Below are positions 43,301 through 55,077 of a DNA stretch of 64,000 nt, in pieces (the stretch's first letter is position 1; every line of letters starts with the position of its first letter). This DNA comes from Hypoxylon rubiginosum (Eukaryota; Ascomycota; Sordariomycetes; Xylariales; Hypoxylaceae), in the NCBI GenBank assembly GCA_902806565.1, contig CADCXA010000055.1:62001-126000 (forward strand), read 5' to 3'. Below the pieces are notes generated by a model that searched no databases, had not been told where the DNA came from, and was given only the letters and a program-made list of their open reading frames with translations. Both the position numbers and the translations under genes were made by a program.

Positions 43301-46192
43301 TAAATCACAGGTGAAATAATTGTAACACCTGGACAGTTGCATATGTAGAACGAACTTGCCGAGTTGGCACCTTTGTGTGAATCCCAAATGCGAAGTGTGG
43401 CTGGCTAATGTGTGTGAGATCTACTCTGTGCCCATGCAATGGGGCAATGGACAATGGGTCAATGGGGGGGAAAAGAGGTGCTCGGGATCGAGATGATGGT
43501 GGGGGGTGGAGATGGCATTTTGAAAAGGGATTCTTTTCCATTTCTTGGCTCCTTGTGGTCGAACAAATGTCTCTTGCATGTACCCGCCCAAGCTGCTTGA
43601 TGTACCCCGGCCTTGTACACCCCTTGACGCAATGCGCCTTGGCGAAAGCGGACGAATCATTGTCTCGAGGTCCTGTGAGGTACGCGATTCCGATGCAGAA
43701 AAAAAAAGTTGAGGCGTCGAGGGCCCGTATACTATGTATGACCATCCATACCAGATGCTTACAGCCTGACAGCATATACTTGCTGCACCAAGGGTATCCC
43801 GAGAATTCCGGCATTCGAGGCGCCTAGCGTATGCGGTCGAGTTAGTCGATGGTCGATAAAAGAGAGGGATACCCGTTTTGGCCTTCTCACGACCCTTAGG
43901 CGTTCTGCTCCTGTCTGGAGGTCTGGTCTGGGCGTAGTAGTAGTATAAAGTACATATGTATGATCCCATGAACAAAATGAATACGAACATGGTAGAGCTG
44001 GGATAATAAGAGCTAACGATGGTATACTCTTTTGGTATAAGTGAGCAGAATGAGAGGCTTCTGTATAAGTCAATAACATAACACCCACAAATCCGATCAA
44101 ACCAGCCATTTCAAGAGATGCTCTAACAAAATTCCAACTCAAAGATGGGGTTGAATGGTAGGCCTAGAGATGATATGGATGCTAGTCTAGAGCTAGAAAG
44201 TGAAGGTTAGCTAAAATCCAGCTTCAAGACCGTGATAGGATAGCTTCGCTACACAAAGCTTCGTACGTCACCATTGGTTTTCAAAGCCGCTCTGCCACTT
44301 TTGCGAACAGCTATCGTCTGAACTAAACGAGGCTTGCTCTGTCTGTCTGTGGAATTTTGTTTCTCCTTATAAGTGGGCGCCGGGAAGATCTCAGGCACGA
44401 GATGGCTTCTCGTCCGGAATGTTAATCAGGGTCCTACTTGAGATCGACCAACTACTGGCATCCTGAAAATAGACACCCCAAGCCGGCCCTCAAGCGAGAT
44501 ATGCTAGCAAGATCCCAACAATGCAACATCCAAACGTGCCTGCTGATCATTGCCTTTCGTACCGTGAGGTCAAGCTCCATGTAAGTACACACGTACCTAC
44601 AGTACCGGGCGTGTAATTCGCCGGATACCTTCCACCTCCTTACATGCAGAAAAAGGTACGGTGCCGGGTGCCTCCACCACGAGATGGTAACGTGAGGGTG
44701 CTTCATCTTGTAGAACGGATCAACGGAAAGCTCCCTAGCAACAACTCCGCTATCTACGGAACCCAGGGACCTGAATCTCCAGCACGGCGAATCAGGTGTA
44801 AGTGATCGTTCTTTGTTCAAGACACATTTTGAGTTAAGCTCGACTAAATGGGAAAGTCTCTTCTCCGGGATTCGCATGTCTAGCTCCTTGAATAGTCTTA
44901 TATGCTGGAGTTAACGTTAACGTTGCCGTTGCCGTTTCCGTGTATCTTGGTCAAGTTCCCAAATCTCCGTGTTCAATGTTTAACTCATCTGTACGTGACC
45001 TTACCTACATACATAACACACATGTATACATATATACACACCTCATGTAAGTACAGTACAATGTATGTAGCCAAGTTATGTAGCCAAGTTACTAACCTAC
45101 CAGAGTTTTATTATACGAGAATTCGTCCCTTTTGGAATTCTAGAATACTACCTGCATGTCCGATATTCTAGAATGCTTTACGGGTAACAAAAAGAAATGT
45201 CAGCACAAAGTGTCACCATCTGGGCATCGGACTATGCAGCAGGTTGTCGGCAACAGGTCGGCAGCAGACTGGACTGGAGACAAGAGCCCTACACGATGTA
45301 ACCGTACAGGGAGAAAATGTACTTGGGCACTGTACCCCAATTACTTTAGTGATACTCGGGCAGGTACGGGCAGGTACGGGAGGTACGTGGATTCCCATGT
45401 GTCGCAACTGCCCCCGCTTTCCACTGCATGTGCTTTTTTGGAAAGAGCCAGGGGGGCCAGGGGTCCTGCTCTAGGGAAAACTAAGAAAAAACCCACCCCC
45501 CCTTGTACATCTTTAGTGTACATTTCAGTATTGTGGGTCCCTTATGTGCACTGGGAATGCTCCACCCCATGGTCGAATGGTACTTGCAACATTTGGGTAA
45601 AATGGGATTGTAGTTTCCCATTCTTTAAAACCAACACTGCCCGTCGTACCTCCAAGCTCTCCCATCTGCCTCGCTCCTCCTCCCTTGTTCGCGATTTATC
45701 CCATAAACAGCAACACACTCTCTTCGTTCCATCTCATCATACTCATCGTCGCCGTTACACATTGGATGAGTTTAGCTAAGCCTAACCTTACGCTTTGCCC
45801 GCCCACATCAACTATCCAGAACGGTTATCTGTCGCAGAGAACAGCCAGCAAGCCCATCAGTCATCCCACCTTGACTTATCGCGCGCCTCGCCCTCCGACA
45901 TACCAAATTTTAGTTGTCAACCCGCAAACTCCTTTCATGTGTTCGGAGCTTGCTTAATTGCGCCCAGACACCCAGCAAATCCCTCCAACCGCCCAGATCT
46001 AAAAAAGAATCTGATCTATTTTCGCTTACCGTACGCTAGCGGTCCGAGCTTGGAGTTTTTTCCCACCAAGCTCATCTAAGAATTGAAGCTACGTGAGGCG
46101 AAGCTTGAATATTAGCATCGGCAAGGTTCAAGCAAGTCTTAACTAGCAATTGAATCTATACCCTACCTTCCGCGCCTATATCTACAGATATA
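37321..46192. other. Long gene-poor region, 8.9 kb
   Basis: I find no recognisable protein family here. Frames of 100-190 codons occur (for example 39480-39941 on plus, 43421-43990 on minus) but overlap other frames on both strands and read as low-complexity or random. Seen: A-rich and G-rich runs near 38250-38345, a T-run at about 43209-43223, many TACATGTA-type short palindromes (41090-41110, 41700-41760, 45000-45060), a tRNA-like element at 39992-40073 and a GC/CT-rich segment before 46.2 kb that should be the promoter and long leader of the C2H2 factor. A fast-evolving or non-coding transcript cannot be excluded. Confidence 0.5.
39992..40073 (-). tRNA. Degenerate tRNA-like sequence
   Basis: Read on the minus strand, the segment has 7-bp complementary ends (ATAGCGC/GCGCTAT), a perfect internal B-box (GGTTCGATTCC) and, 15-20 bases downstream, a TTTTT run that could terminate RNA polymerase III. 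The middle folds into small hairpins but not a standard D arm, and the T stem has a mismatch. It is best read as a decayed tRNA or another tRNA-derived element. Confidence 0.3.
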
Positions 46193-47023
46193 ATGCACGC
46201 CCGAGACGCCACCGGCCGTCAGGTCTCCCTTCTGAACGATGACCCATACGCAACTCACTCCTACCACACGGCTACCCACTATCAACCCACCGGTGAACAA
46301 TCGCCGACGCCCCACACTCCAGAGCTCCTCCGTTCAGATTCCTACGACTCTAACGCTAGTTATGATGCCTACTCGCCGATGACCCCTGGTCTCTATGACT
46401 ACTCGTCGCGCCAGCTGTACGACGACTATCTTCCCGACCACCAGACTGGAATGAAGCGCCCAGCCTACGTCGCTACCAGCCGCTCCAACTCATATGAAGA
46501 CGATAGCTCTGCTAGTTCCGGGGCTCCTGAGAAGGCAGGCAAGCGATATCCATGCCGGTATCGTGACAGCCACGGCTGTGAAAAGACTTTCACTACTTCG
46601 GGTCATGCCTCGCGCCACTCCAAGATTCATACCGCCGAGAAGGCAGTTCAGTGCACCTATCCCGGATGTCACAAGAAGTTCACTCGCGCGGATAACATGA
46701 AGCAACATCTCGAGACTCACTTCAAGGATAAGTCGAGGTCCTCGAGCGCATCAAAGTCCAAGAGCTCATCCGTATCGTCGTCCTCCAAGCGTGGTTCGGT
46801 GTCATCTAAATCTTCCTCTTCTTCTCACAGCAGTGTACCTTCTCGCGAAGTACAGATGTGGGAGTCGGATCAATATGGACTTGACACCCAGCCTCTCCCA
46901 TCCCCTGGTGGTGCTTGGGACATGCGTGGTCTCAACGTTCCTCTCATGAGCCGTCCTATTGCAGCGAGGACCAGCAGCGGGTTAGATGCCCTCGCAGCAA
47001 TCGCTTGTCAAGAAGGTGCCTAG
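46193..47023 (+). CDS. C2H2 zinc-finger factor resembling CSP-1/Nrg1
   Basis: Intronless frame of 276 aa. Two adjacent C2H2 fingers lie at about residues 121-146 (C-x7-C-x12-H-x3-H, with KTFTTSGHASRHSKIH) and 154-176 (C-x4-C-x12-H-x3-H, with KKFTRADNMKQHLETH). The TTSGHxxRHxxIHTxEK linker is the hallmark of the yeast Nrg1 and Neurospora CSP-1 group, glucose- and clock-linked repressors; the closest match from memory is CSP-1. The N-terminal 110 residues are Tyr/Ser/Asp-rich, and a Ser/Lys-rich run (about 180-215) follows the fingers, typical of disordered regulatory tails. The upstream region has a long pyrimidine-rich leader with short upstream ATG frames, which may control translation. The exact orthologue is uncertain. 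Confidence 0.85.
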   Translation: MHARDATGRQVSLLNDDPYATHSYHTATHYQPTGEQSPTPHTPELLRSDSYDSNASYDAYSPMTPGLYDYSSRQLYDDYLPDHQTGMKRPAYVATSRSNSYEDDSSASSGAPEKAGKRYPCRYRDSHGCEKTFTTSGHASRHSKIHTAEKAVQCTYPGCHKKFTRADNMKQHLETHFKDKSRSSSASKSKSSSVSSSSKRGSVSSKSSSSSHSSVPSREVQMWESDQYGLDTQPLPSPGGAWDMRGLNVPLMSRPIAARTSSGLDALAAIACQEGA

Positions 47024-49249
47024 TGCCTCCCTTCTTACAAGCTTTTTTTTCTTTCTTTCTTATTTTAGAGCCAGCCGGCTCGGCGCCGCGCCACACCCTA
47101 ATTCTAGTAATGAAGGGGTGACGAACGTATTTTGTTCCTCCCTGTGTAATACAGGGTTTGGTAGGAAAGGAATTTGGGTTGAACACGGCGTACCGGCATT
47201 TTAGGATCATACTGGTGGATATCATGGATACCAAGGTGGCAAGCATACGATGGCGCACCTCACATTTGCATTACCGACAGAGGGCAGAGAAAAGCAATGG
47301 AGAGGCACGGGGTGCTTCTCCGCTTCTCCCAGCTCGTTACGCTATAACGAGGGTCGATTGGTTACTCGTCCTCTATTTTCACTTCTTCAGAAAAGGACGG
47401 AGCAGTTGTATAGAATCAGCTGGAGCGAGTGCAATACACGTACTCGCGCGTGCAAGCTGGTTCACAAGGCGCAATTGGGATTGCGCCGGGGACTTGCCAT
47501 GGCAGGTTCAGATACCGAATTGGGTGGCATTTTATCTACTTGAACATATATACATGATGTCGAGAGAGGTTACAATTTAGATACCAACGTCCGCCCGGAG
47601 CAGAAAAGGGGCGGATGACACACGAAAATGAGAAGCAATGTTTAATGATAAACTTTACACATTACCAATTGCCATCTACCGCTATCTACAATAAAGCGAT
47701 TGATCATGTCTTTCTTTGCTCCCTACTATTACAGAATATTGACGTTTCCATGACTTACTGGGCAAGTTCAACTAGTGGCAACCTTCTCCCAACGCGCAGT
47801 TGGATCCAAACAAAAAAAACAAGAGCTGGAACATTCGGAAGACCGTTGAAAGCAATGCGTGACCATCAGAATTCCGTCATTATATGGGTGTATCGGAGAC
47901 TAGACGGGCCCTAAACCTCGGCTGCAAGCTATGATAGCTGCAGCATCTAAACGCTTCCTTGCTTCCTTGCTTCCAGTCCCTAATCTTGGCAAAAGGACCC
48001 TGACAATCCGGCAACTTGCCGTTTCTCTTCCCCCTTCCTCTCCGGGCAAAGGTGTGTAGGTACGGTATGGGTTGAGGTAAACTAAAGGGGTAGTGCTGCA
48101 ACCTGCGTCTTATGTTTTGGGTAGCACAACCGCTCGGTACCATCACGACGGGGCGGGCGGGAATACGCTGCCCAGCTGCCCTCGAACCTCGAGGAACAAG
48201 GAAATCAAGTCTTCCCCATGAAACCTTAGTCAGGCATTTGGAGTTCTCTTCCCATCAACCTCTCTCCTGCGCTGCTACCGTATGTAGCACCTTGGCTAAC
48301 CTAGTCTAGCAGAGAAGCGAGGCTAGGGATACATGCGGAGTAGTGTCGTCCGTGAAGAGAAAAGAAAGGAAGAGAAAAAAAGGGGGGTCGAAACGGCGCC
48401 GCAAGCTAGGAAGTTTTAGACTACGGCACGGTTTCTGTGGTTTGGTTCCCCATCCATCGTGGGAAAATGTAACCCGTCGCGCTTATGGGGTCATGGGAGG
48501 GGAAGGGGGGGTTGTTGTTTTCCTTCTCGGGGCCCCTTCCATCGTCGACGTCATCTCGCAGCGAAGAGCATTGTATGTACATCACGAAATTGAAATGGGG
48601 CCGGGCCCCTAGTGCCGCTCCTCCTCCTAGGTCCAAAAAAACCTCCGCCGTCACAAAAAGATCACAAAAAACCCTCGTCCAAGTCGTCAAAAGCAGGTCA
48701 CATCCGGCCGAAATAGATAGGTAGTGGTAGGGTACGCTGACTAGGGCCGGTTTCGTTATTCGTTCCTGTCGATCATTTTCTTCTTTCCTTCTTTTTAAGC
48801 GAGAGAAATTTTCTTCCTTGGTGGGTTTGAACTAAATGTAGGTAGGTATGCTACCCAGGTTTTATCTCCGAGGTTGTTGTGTGTGTGAGCAAATAATTCG
48901 GGAATCCCCTCACTTTTTTTTTTCTCGGACTTGCTTCTGCTTCCGCTCCCGCTCCTAGTGGTTGCTACTACGTGGCCATTCGCACTGGAAGAGAGATCCG
49001 CCCCTTTCCCATTGGGTCGGCAAAAAAACGAAAGGGAGATTAAAAATAAAAACAAGAGTTCATATCGACAAAAACTCCTATCTCGTCTATCTTGGATATA
49101 CCCTCCCTCTTTTTCTATCATACCCTGTTATCCATCATTATTATTATTTATTTTTACACATTGCGCCAGGTCCGTTATCCCCCTTGCCCCCCTTGCCTCC
49201 CTCTCCTGATCGTCCGTCTATCATGGTTCATGGATGCATGCCACCCTAA
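47024..49249. other. Intergenic region, 2.2 kb
   Basis: Between the C2H2 factor (+) and acetate kinase (-), which converge. No recognisable gene. Contains a three-copy CTTCCTTG-type microrepeat near 47955-47975, TAGGTA motifs near 48718 and 48840, and several A- or T-runs. Confidence 0.5.
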
Positions 49250-50506
49250 TCACCACAACTCGTCGTTCTCGGCGCACCCCCTCGCCATCTCGTACTGCTC
49301 GTCCGTGAGGCACACGAGCGTCCGGTGCGCGGCGCCCCTGCGGCCGACGTCCTGCACCACGTCCCGGACCTTGGCCGCGTTGCGCTCCGGGTCGACGGCG
49401 AAGCCGAGGCAGGCGACCTGGCCCGCGACGGCGGCGCGCAGCTTGTCGCTGCGCTCGCCGATGCCGCCGGCGAAGACGAGGGCGTCGACGCGGCCGCCGA
49501 GGGCCACGTAGTAGGAGCCGACGTAGCCGCAGACGCGGTTGGCGAACAGGTCAAACGCCAGCCGGCACTCGGGCCGGGCGTCGACGGAGGCGGCGATCTC
49601 GCCGAAGTTGGTGGTGCCCGTGAGCGCCTTCCAGCCCCCCTGCTTGTTGAGGATCTCCTCGGCGACCGAGATGTGCAGCTCCTTGGTGGACGAGGGCGAC
49701 AGCTTGCCGACGTCGCTCGCGTAGTGGAACACGAGGCTCGGGTCCACGCTGCCGCTGCGCGTGGCGCCCGGCAGGCCCGCTAAAGGGGTCAGGCCCATGC
49801 TGGTGTCCCAGCTGCGGCCGCCCTTGATGGCGCACGCGCTGGCGCCGCTGCCGAGGTGCAGGGCGATGATGTTGAGGTCCGCGGGGTCCTTGCCGAGGAA
49901 GCGGGCGACGGAGCGGACGATGAAGGAATAACTGATGCCGTGGAAGCCGTACTTCCGGAGCTGGTTGTTGCGGGCGATCTCGGGGTCGATGGGGTAGGTG
50001 CAGATGTGCGGGGGGATGGTGGCGTGGAACTGGGAGTCGAAGTAGGCGACGTTGAGGGCGCCGGGCAGCTCGTCCATGCAGGACTTGATGATGCGCAGCG
50101 AGTTGGCGTTGTGCAGCGGCGCCAGGTCCGCGATCTTCTCCAGGTGGTCGTACGTGTCCTGCGTGATGACCTTGGCCGTCTGGTAGTCGCCGCCGTGGAC
50201 CACGCGGTGGCACGCTATGGATATGTCGCTCTTGGTCGCGATCTCGGGCAGCGCCGGGTCCCCCGTCAGCACGTCGAGGATAGCCTTGAAGGCGTCGTCC
50301 TGGCTCTCGATCTTGCCGTCCGGCGGCGGCACGTTTTTAAATACTTGGACATCTCCCCGCACGTACGACAGCTGCGCAGGCGGCGCCGTCAGACCGCTTA
50401 TCTCGGCCTCGGCCAGCTGCTTGGGCAGTTCCCGGTGCCTCGTCGTGTACACCGAGATCTTGACGGAGCTCGACCCCGCGTTGATGGATAGTATTATTTT
50501 GGTCAT
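49250..50506 (-). CDS. Acetate kinase
   Basis: Interconverts acetate and acetyl phosphate with ATP/ADP. In fungi it is thought to work with xylulose-5-phosphate phosphoketolase; no phosphoketolase gene lies in this window. Intronless frame of 418 aa, the normal family length. Motifs in order: NAGSSSVKISVY (residues 9-20), CHRVVHGG, FDSQFHATIP, RKYGFHGISY, HLGSGASACAIKGG, DTSMGLTPLAGLPGATRSGSVDP and VFAGGIGERSD, so the ASKHA fold and active-site Arg/His residues are present. The gene is strikingly GC-rich with strong G/C third positions compared with neighbouring DNA, and lacks introns, unlike most genes around it. Fungal acetate kinases are related to bacterial ones; transfer into the fungal lineage is possible but is not shown by this sequence alone. 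Confidence 0.96.
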   Translation of the reverse strand: MTKIILSINAGSSSVKISVYTTRHRELPKQLAEAEISGLTAPPAQLSYVRGDVQVFKNVPPPDGKIESQDDAFKAILDVLTGDPALPEIATKSDISIACHRVVHGGDYQTAKVITQDTYDHLEKIADLAPLHNANSLRIIKSCMDELPGALNVAYFDSQFHATIPPHICTYPIDPEIARNNQLRKYGFHGISYSFIVRSVARFLGKDPADLNIIALHLGSGASACAIKGGRSWDTSMGLTPLAGLPGATRSGSVDPSLVFHYASDVGKLSPSSTKELHISVAEEILNKQGGWKALTGTTNFGEIAASVDARPECRLAFDLFANRVCGYVGSYYVALGGRVDALVFAGGIGERSDKLRAAVAGQVACLGFAVDPERNAAKVRDVVQDVGRRGAAHRTLVCLTDEQYEMARGCAENDELW

Positions 50507-53500
50507 TTTTTCCGGATTTGGTAGCGAGCGATGCAGAGTATCACTCGGGATCCTATAAGGGTCGGTAGATGCCGCTGGTAAGTCTTGGTAGGTAAGTTAT
50601 TGGTAAACCTACGATTGGTAGGTATTATAACTCTGTGAGTCTGTATGTGTAAGTTGTATTATATATACGGTAGAATCGTTGAAGCTTTGTTGATTAATAT
50701 TGACGAAATATTACAAAGTTTTCTCAGCCCATCTCGCTGTCGTGCCCTTTGCGGCTTATAACGGTTCGAATAGCTAAAGTTCGAGCTCGTTAGTAACTAA
50801 TAGCTGGGTCTCGCCCCGCTGCGACGCCTGGCTGGGCCTGGTTGACATGCATACAGATTGATGGATCCTGCATGGCATGATCGTCCCATGACGTCCATAT
50901 ATGGCCTGACTTTCCAGCTCCCGACCCGGTACGGTCCACGGCGCCGCAGTCCGACGTTTCTTGAGCGCGAACCACCGGTCTCCTGTCAAGCACGAGGTTG
51001 TTGGGCCGGGAGGCCGTCGTATAATTGTATATAGCTTGTTTTAAGCAGCGAAGCATAATACGTACCTATTTATCATCCTTCTAGCACTCTCAATCCTAGC
51101 ACTCGGTCTCTCTGCCGGTGAGATTGCAATACGAAAATCGTATTGCTCCTGACCTGAAAAGGCCCTATTAATTCCGTCCGTCGAAATGCACAAAAGAAAC
51201 ATATTTTAAATCTGGTAATAAGTCGAGTAGAACGAAGCTCTTGCGCAAATGACGATCAGACAACCTCGCAACAGCGCCACAGATTGACAACAAGGAGTCG
51301 TAAGCTACGGTTGAGATTTCCGATCCTCTTTTTAAAAATCGTAAAAATGACGGATGAGTTACTGCTACAAGCTATGCTGAATTTCGATAACCTCAGGCTA
51401 CCCTCGTTTCGCCTATGTTATTTTGATCTTGGAGGATCGTTTCTAGGTGTTTGAGCCCAACTTAAGCTGATGCTTGACTACATCAGCTGAGAACGAGCTG
51501 TGGTGGAACTGGCGCCATCGATGTTGAAAAGTTGGCATTTTGTCTTGTTGCCTTGCTCGACATGGGATTTGGTTGCGAGGCATCTGGAGGCGGTCGGTCT
51601 ATCGGCGAAACTTGGTGTAGCTAGAAATCCAGCGGGCCTAACCAACCAAGTCCTACTAACTGGGGACATTAGATTCTACTACTCCTACAAATAAGAAGAC
51701 GGGTTACCTAACACGCCCTCTGCTCTGGTTCTGTTCGGTCTATGTGCCACAATACCAGAAACTGCAGACCAGCCACAGAACATTCTACTCAGCCTTATAG
51801 AAAGGAGCCTTTATGAGTACGAATTTCGATCGCCCCGACGTCGTCAGCTAAGAGTAGATAAGAAAGCAGCTACTGGCTTGATCATGAGGTATTTACACCA
51901 AAGACTGGGCCAAACAGGTACAACAGGACTGACATCCTTGTTATCTGAATAGGGGTCTAGGAAAGTTTCCGAGCATGTTCAGAAATCGATTCGAGCCATT
52001 CTCAGGATGGGAGGAGTATAAGATGCATGCGATCAAACAGCCTGCTTCGAGCATCTTTAGGTTTACTCATATCCGTTGTTCGAGCCGCGGAACACGACTG
52101 ATAGCGAGTCGACTATCCTTTAGGCTAGAATCCAGGGATACGTCCAAAACTACCAGGCAGGTGTTTGAAGACTTGCCCACCATGAAGGATGGGATGGGAA
52201 CGAACGGATTGGTTCACATAGCTTGGACTTATCGTCCGAAGATTGCAGGACCTTCAATTACCCCTGATATGACGCAGATGCTGACTCGCCTGGACAATAG
52301 GGTAATCGTGATATGGAATTGGGCTGCCAACATCGGTACGTTTGGGTACTCAATAAGATGACCAAAGACTACAAGACGATGCTCAGCCAGCCCGCTTGCG
52401 ACGCCGTTTTGGGCCCCGGTGTAGCAATCAGTCATTCGCCAGGAGGAGGTATATATGTTCGCCCAGTATAGATGTACATTAACATGGCTAGCTGACACCA
52501 TGGCGGAAATGCTATCGTTATTTTTATCGACGAGTTCACCTAAGCCTCAATGAATTTAACGACGCCATGGCTGATGACGGCGGAACTCCAGCTAATCTTG
52601 TATTAACGACAAGAACAGCACACGGTGGCAGGTGCTCTGAAGACCCTGCTATTCAATCGAGCAGCAGGGTTTGCATAGGGGCGTCTCTTCGCTCTAGCTT
52701 CAGGTACGACCAGAAACCGGCACGGTATTTGGCTGGGAGAACAGCTGGGTGTAAGAAGAGACCTCTAGGTGTGGTATAGAGCTACCCCTGAGTAGACGCG
52801 ACTAGTGTTATGGTCACTAAGACGATTAACTTCGACACGAACATGCTTTCATTTCTACATCTCATCTTGTTCCGTGATGCCGTGTCTATGGCAATATAAC
52901 CAGAGACATAATTCGCTTCGTGACGGCGTCAAGTTCCACGTTCTCAACACCTCGACGGATATTTGGCGGCCAGGATTGGCTCCGCTCGGTGAGTCGAACC
53001 AAAGTCACAATAGAGTATGCTCTAGCAAGCCTTCATCACAGTACCCCTTAAACTCTTTCCTTGGTCTCTCTCTCTACCTGACGGCCGAGGTAATTACTAG
53101 AGAAGACCTATGGCACCCATCGTGTTTGGCCTAGCTAGCCAAACAACACAGCACCAGCAGAAATTTCGTTAGGCCTTGCTACCTCGGCTCCGTACAGACA
53201 ACAGCAGAGCACATATACACGATTATGCTAATTGTCATATATCACCAACTAGACATAGCTGACGACTTTCTGATGATGGATACAATATCGCCGGAACCGG
53301 CCGCACATAGCTTCCTACAGTTAGCTCCCTGGCCAGCACAGAATGTCCTACTTTCGATCTATCAGGGGGACATTCCTACTGCTGTCGTACATATCTGTTT
53401 CCTACCAGCCAAGCTCCATACTCTCAGCTGGCCCCTGAGATGGAAAATGGACACGAGAGACAGCCTTCATTCCAGCTTTACCGCTAACTCTCCTTTCTGG

Positions 53501-55077
53501 CTTACGACTTGCCATCTAGACGCCTTTCTTCTGCACTAGGTGATCACCTAAAGGTTAGGGACGCAGACAGGTAGCAAAAAAAATGAGAAGAGCCAACGTT
53601 GACAATGACGGGGAAAAGGGGAGCAGAATAACAAACACACCGAAAATGCAACAGTGATTTTATGCTCATTTGGTAGAATTGGTATATACAGAGAACAAGT
53701 GCGTACATACATACGATAAACAACCTATGGTAGACCATCCCGAGCGTGCTTGTCTGCTCCAAGTACGTACAAGCTATTGCAGTATACGTGAGAGTTGTCT
53801 TGGGCATGACAGTAGCGGCACGAAGACCAAGCTCAAAAGCCGGACTCGGGGATGATCTAGGCGAAGGAGGCAGAAAATCGTTACTGTGCGACACTCTGAA
53901 TATGATACTCAAAAACAGACGGGCTGCATGTGAATTTTTTTCTTTTTTCGTTCCGTACTCGTACATAGTATAAAACCCCACAAAAGCCTTTTGTTTCTCC
54001 TTTTATGACGTCGAAGTCTATTCGTAAAGATTTCCGTTCCGTGAGAAGTCCCCCCATGCGAATAACCCACGCCGCAAATGCAGTTGCGAGAAGAAAAACT
54101 TGAAATTCCAGAGTTTAATACTTTTGTCTAGCAACAAGATGCCAACGCCTGCGAACCCGGGGTACTAAATAAAGCCCTCGCGAGTTCGTGCAGAGAAGCA
54201 ACTGGAGGAAACAATGAGCGAATTTTATGAGCGGAATTGCCTCAGCCGTAGGGTCGTCAGGTTGCGTGCTGGCCGGATACCCCGTCTCTGCCACCACTAG
54301 AATGGGCTCACAGACGTGTTCTTGATATTCTGTAGGCGCCACTTCGATATGTGACCGGCGATGTTCTGACGAACAAGGTGTGTAGGAAAAAAATGTAGAG
54401 TCCAAGTATATCATGGCTACAGCCTATTGCCTATCGCCTAGAATATTATCAACCAAGACAATATCGATACCTTCCATGTATGCGAAGGGTATACCTCTGC
54501 CCATGCTGCAGAGTGTTTCGGTTTTCATGTAGAATGTTGCTGCTGTGTCCTGCATGCAACTCAATTTACTCGCCGTCACCAACTTTGTGAGATTAGATAT
54601 GAGCCTGTGGTTCATGTAGACTCAAGGCGTATTCTACCTCACATCTGACATATCCAGGTGTCTTGTATTATGTTAGGATCGGGTGGTCGTTATGGTTAGA
54701 TAACGCTTTGACTGTTGGTGATCGTGATCGTAATCGTACCAAGAAAATTGGGGGAACTCGTGACAAGCGGTGTCTCCTTTCCCTTTTTCCGTTAAATCAA
54801 ACATCATGATTAGAAGATGCAATGAAAGCTCAGATTCAAGATACCGAAAGCATCGTATCTCAGCTCTCAATTTTGCGTCGTTGTACTGCAGCTTGCAATA
54901 TCAAGTACGAAACAGTACATGGGTAGGTTTCGTGGCCAGTAATTTATCATGATTGGACACTTGTTCCATGAACATGATATGGCTCCTCTTAGTTGAGCTG
55001 ACCTTCGAACTACACAAACCAGGGGAAAGTCCCTGGTTCCTTGTTGCCCATGATTATTGCTTGTGTATGGTCTGCCA
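50507..55077. other. Gene-poor region, 4.6 kb
   Basis: No recognisable protein or RNA. Frames up to 145 codons (for example 51975-52361 on plus, 53544-53981 on minus) show no domain signature or consistent splice structure. TAGGTA motifs cluster at 50588-50625 in the acetate kinase upstream region. Could hold diverged remnants, but I cannot identify any. Confidence 0.45.

Noticed and set aside
43305..44142. Overlapping frames of 127-189 codons on the minus strand and one of 139 codons on plus
   Set aside because: The frames overlap each other on both strands, have no domain and no splice structure, and read as random sequence.
49551..50491. Frames of over 200 codons overlapping acetate kinase on both strands
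   Set aside because: The high third-position GC of the kinase gene removes stops in other frames. Their products are Arg/Pro- or Gly/Val-rich with no family resemblance.
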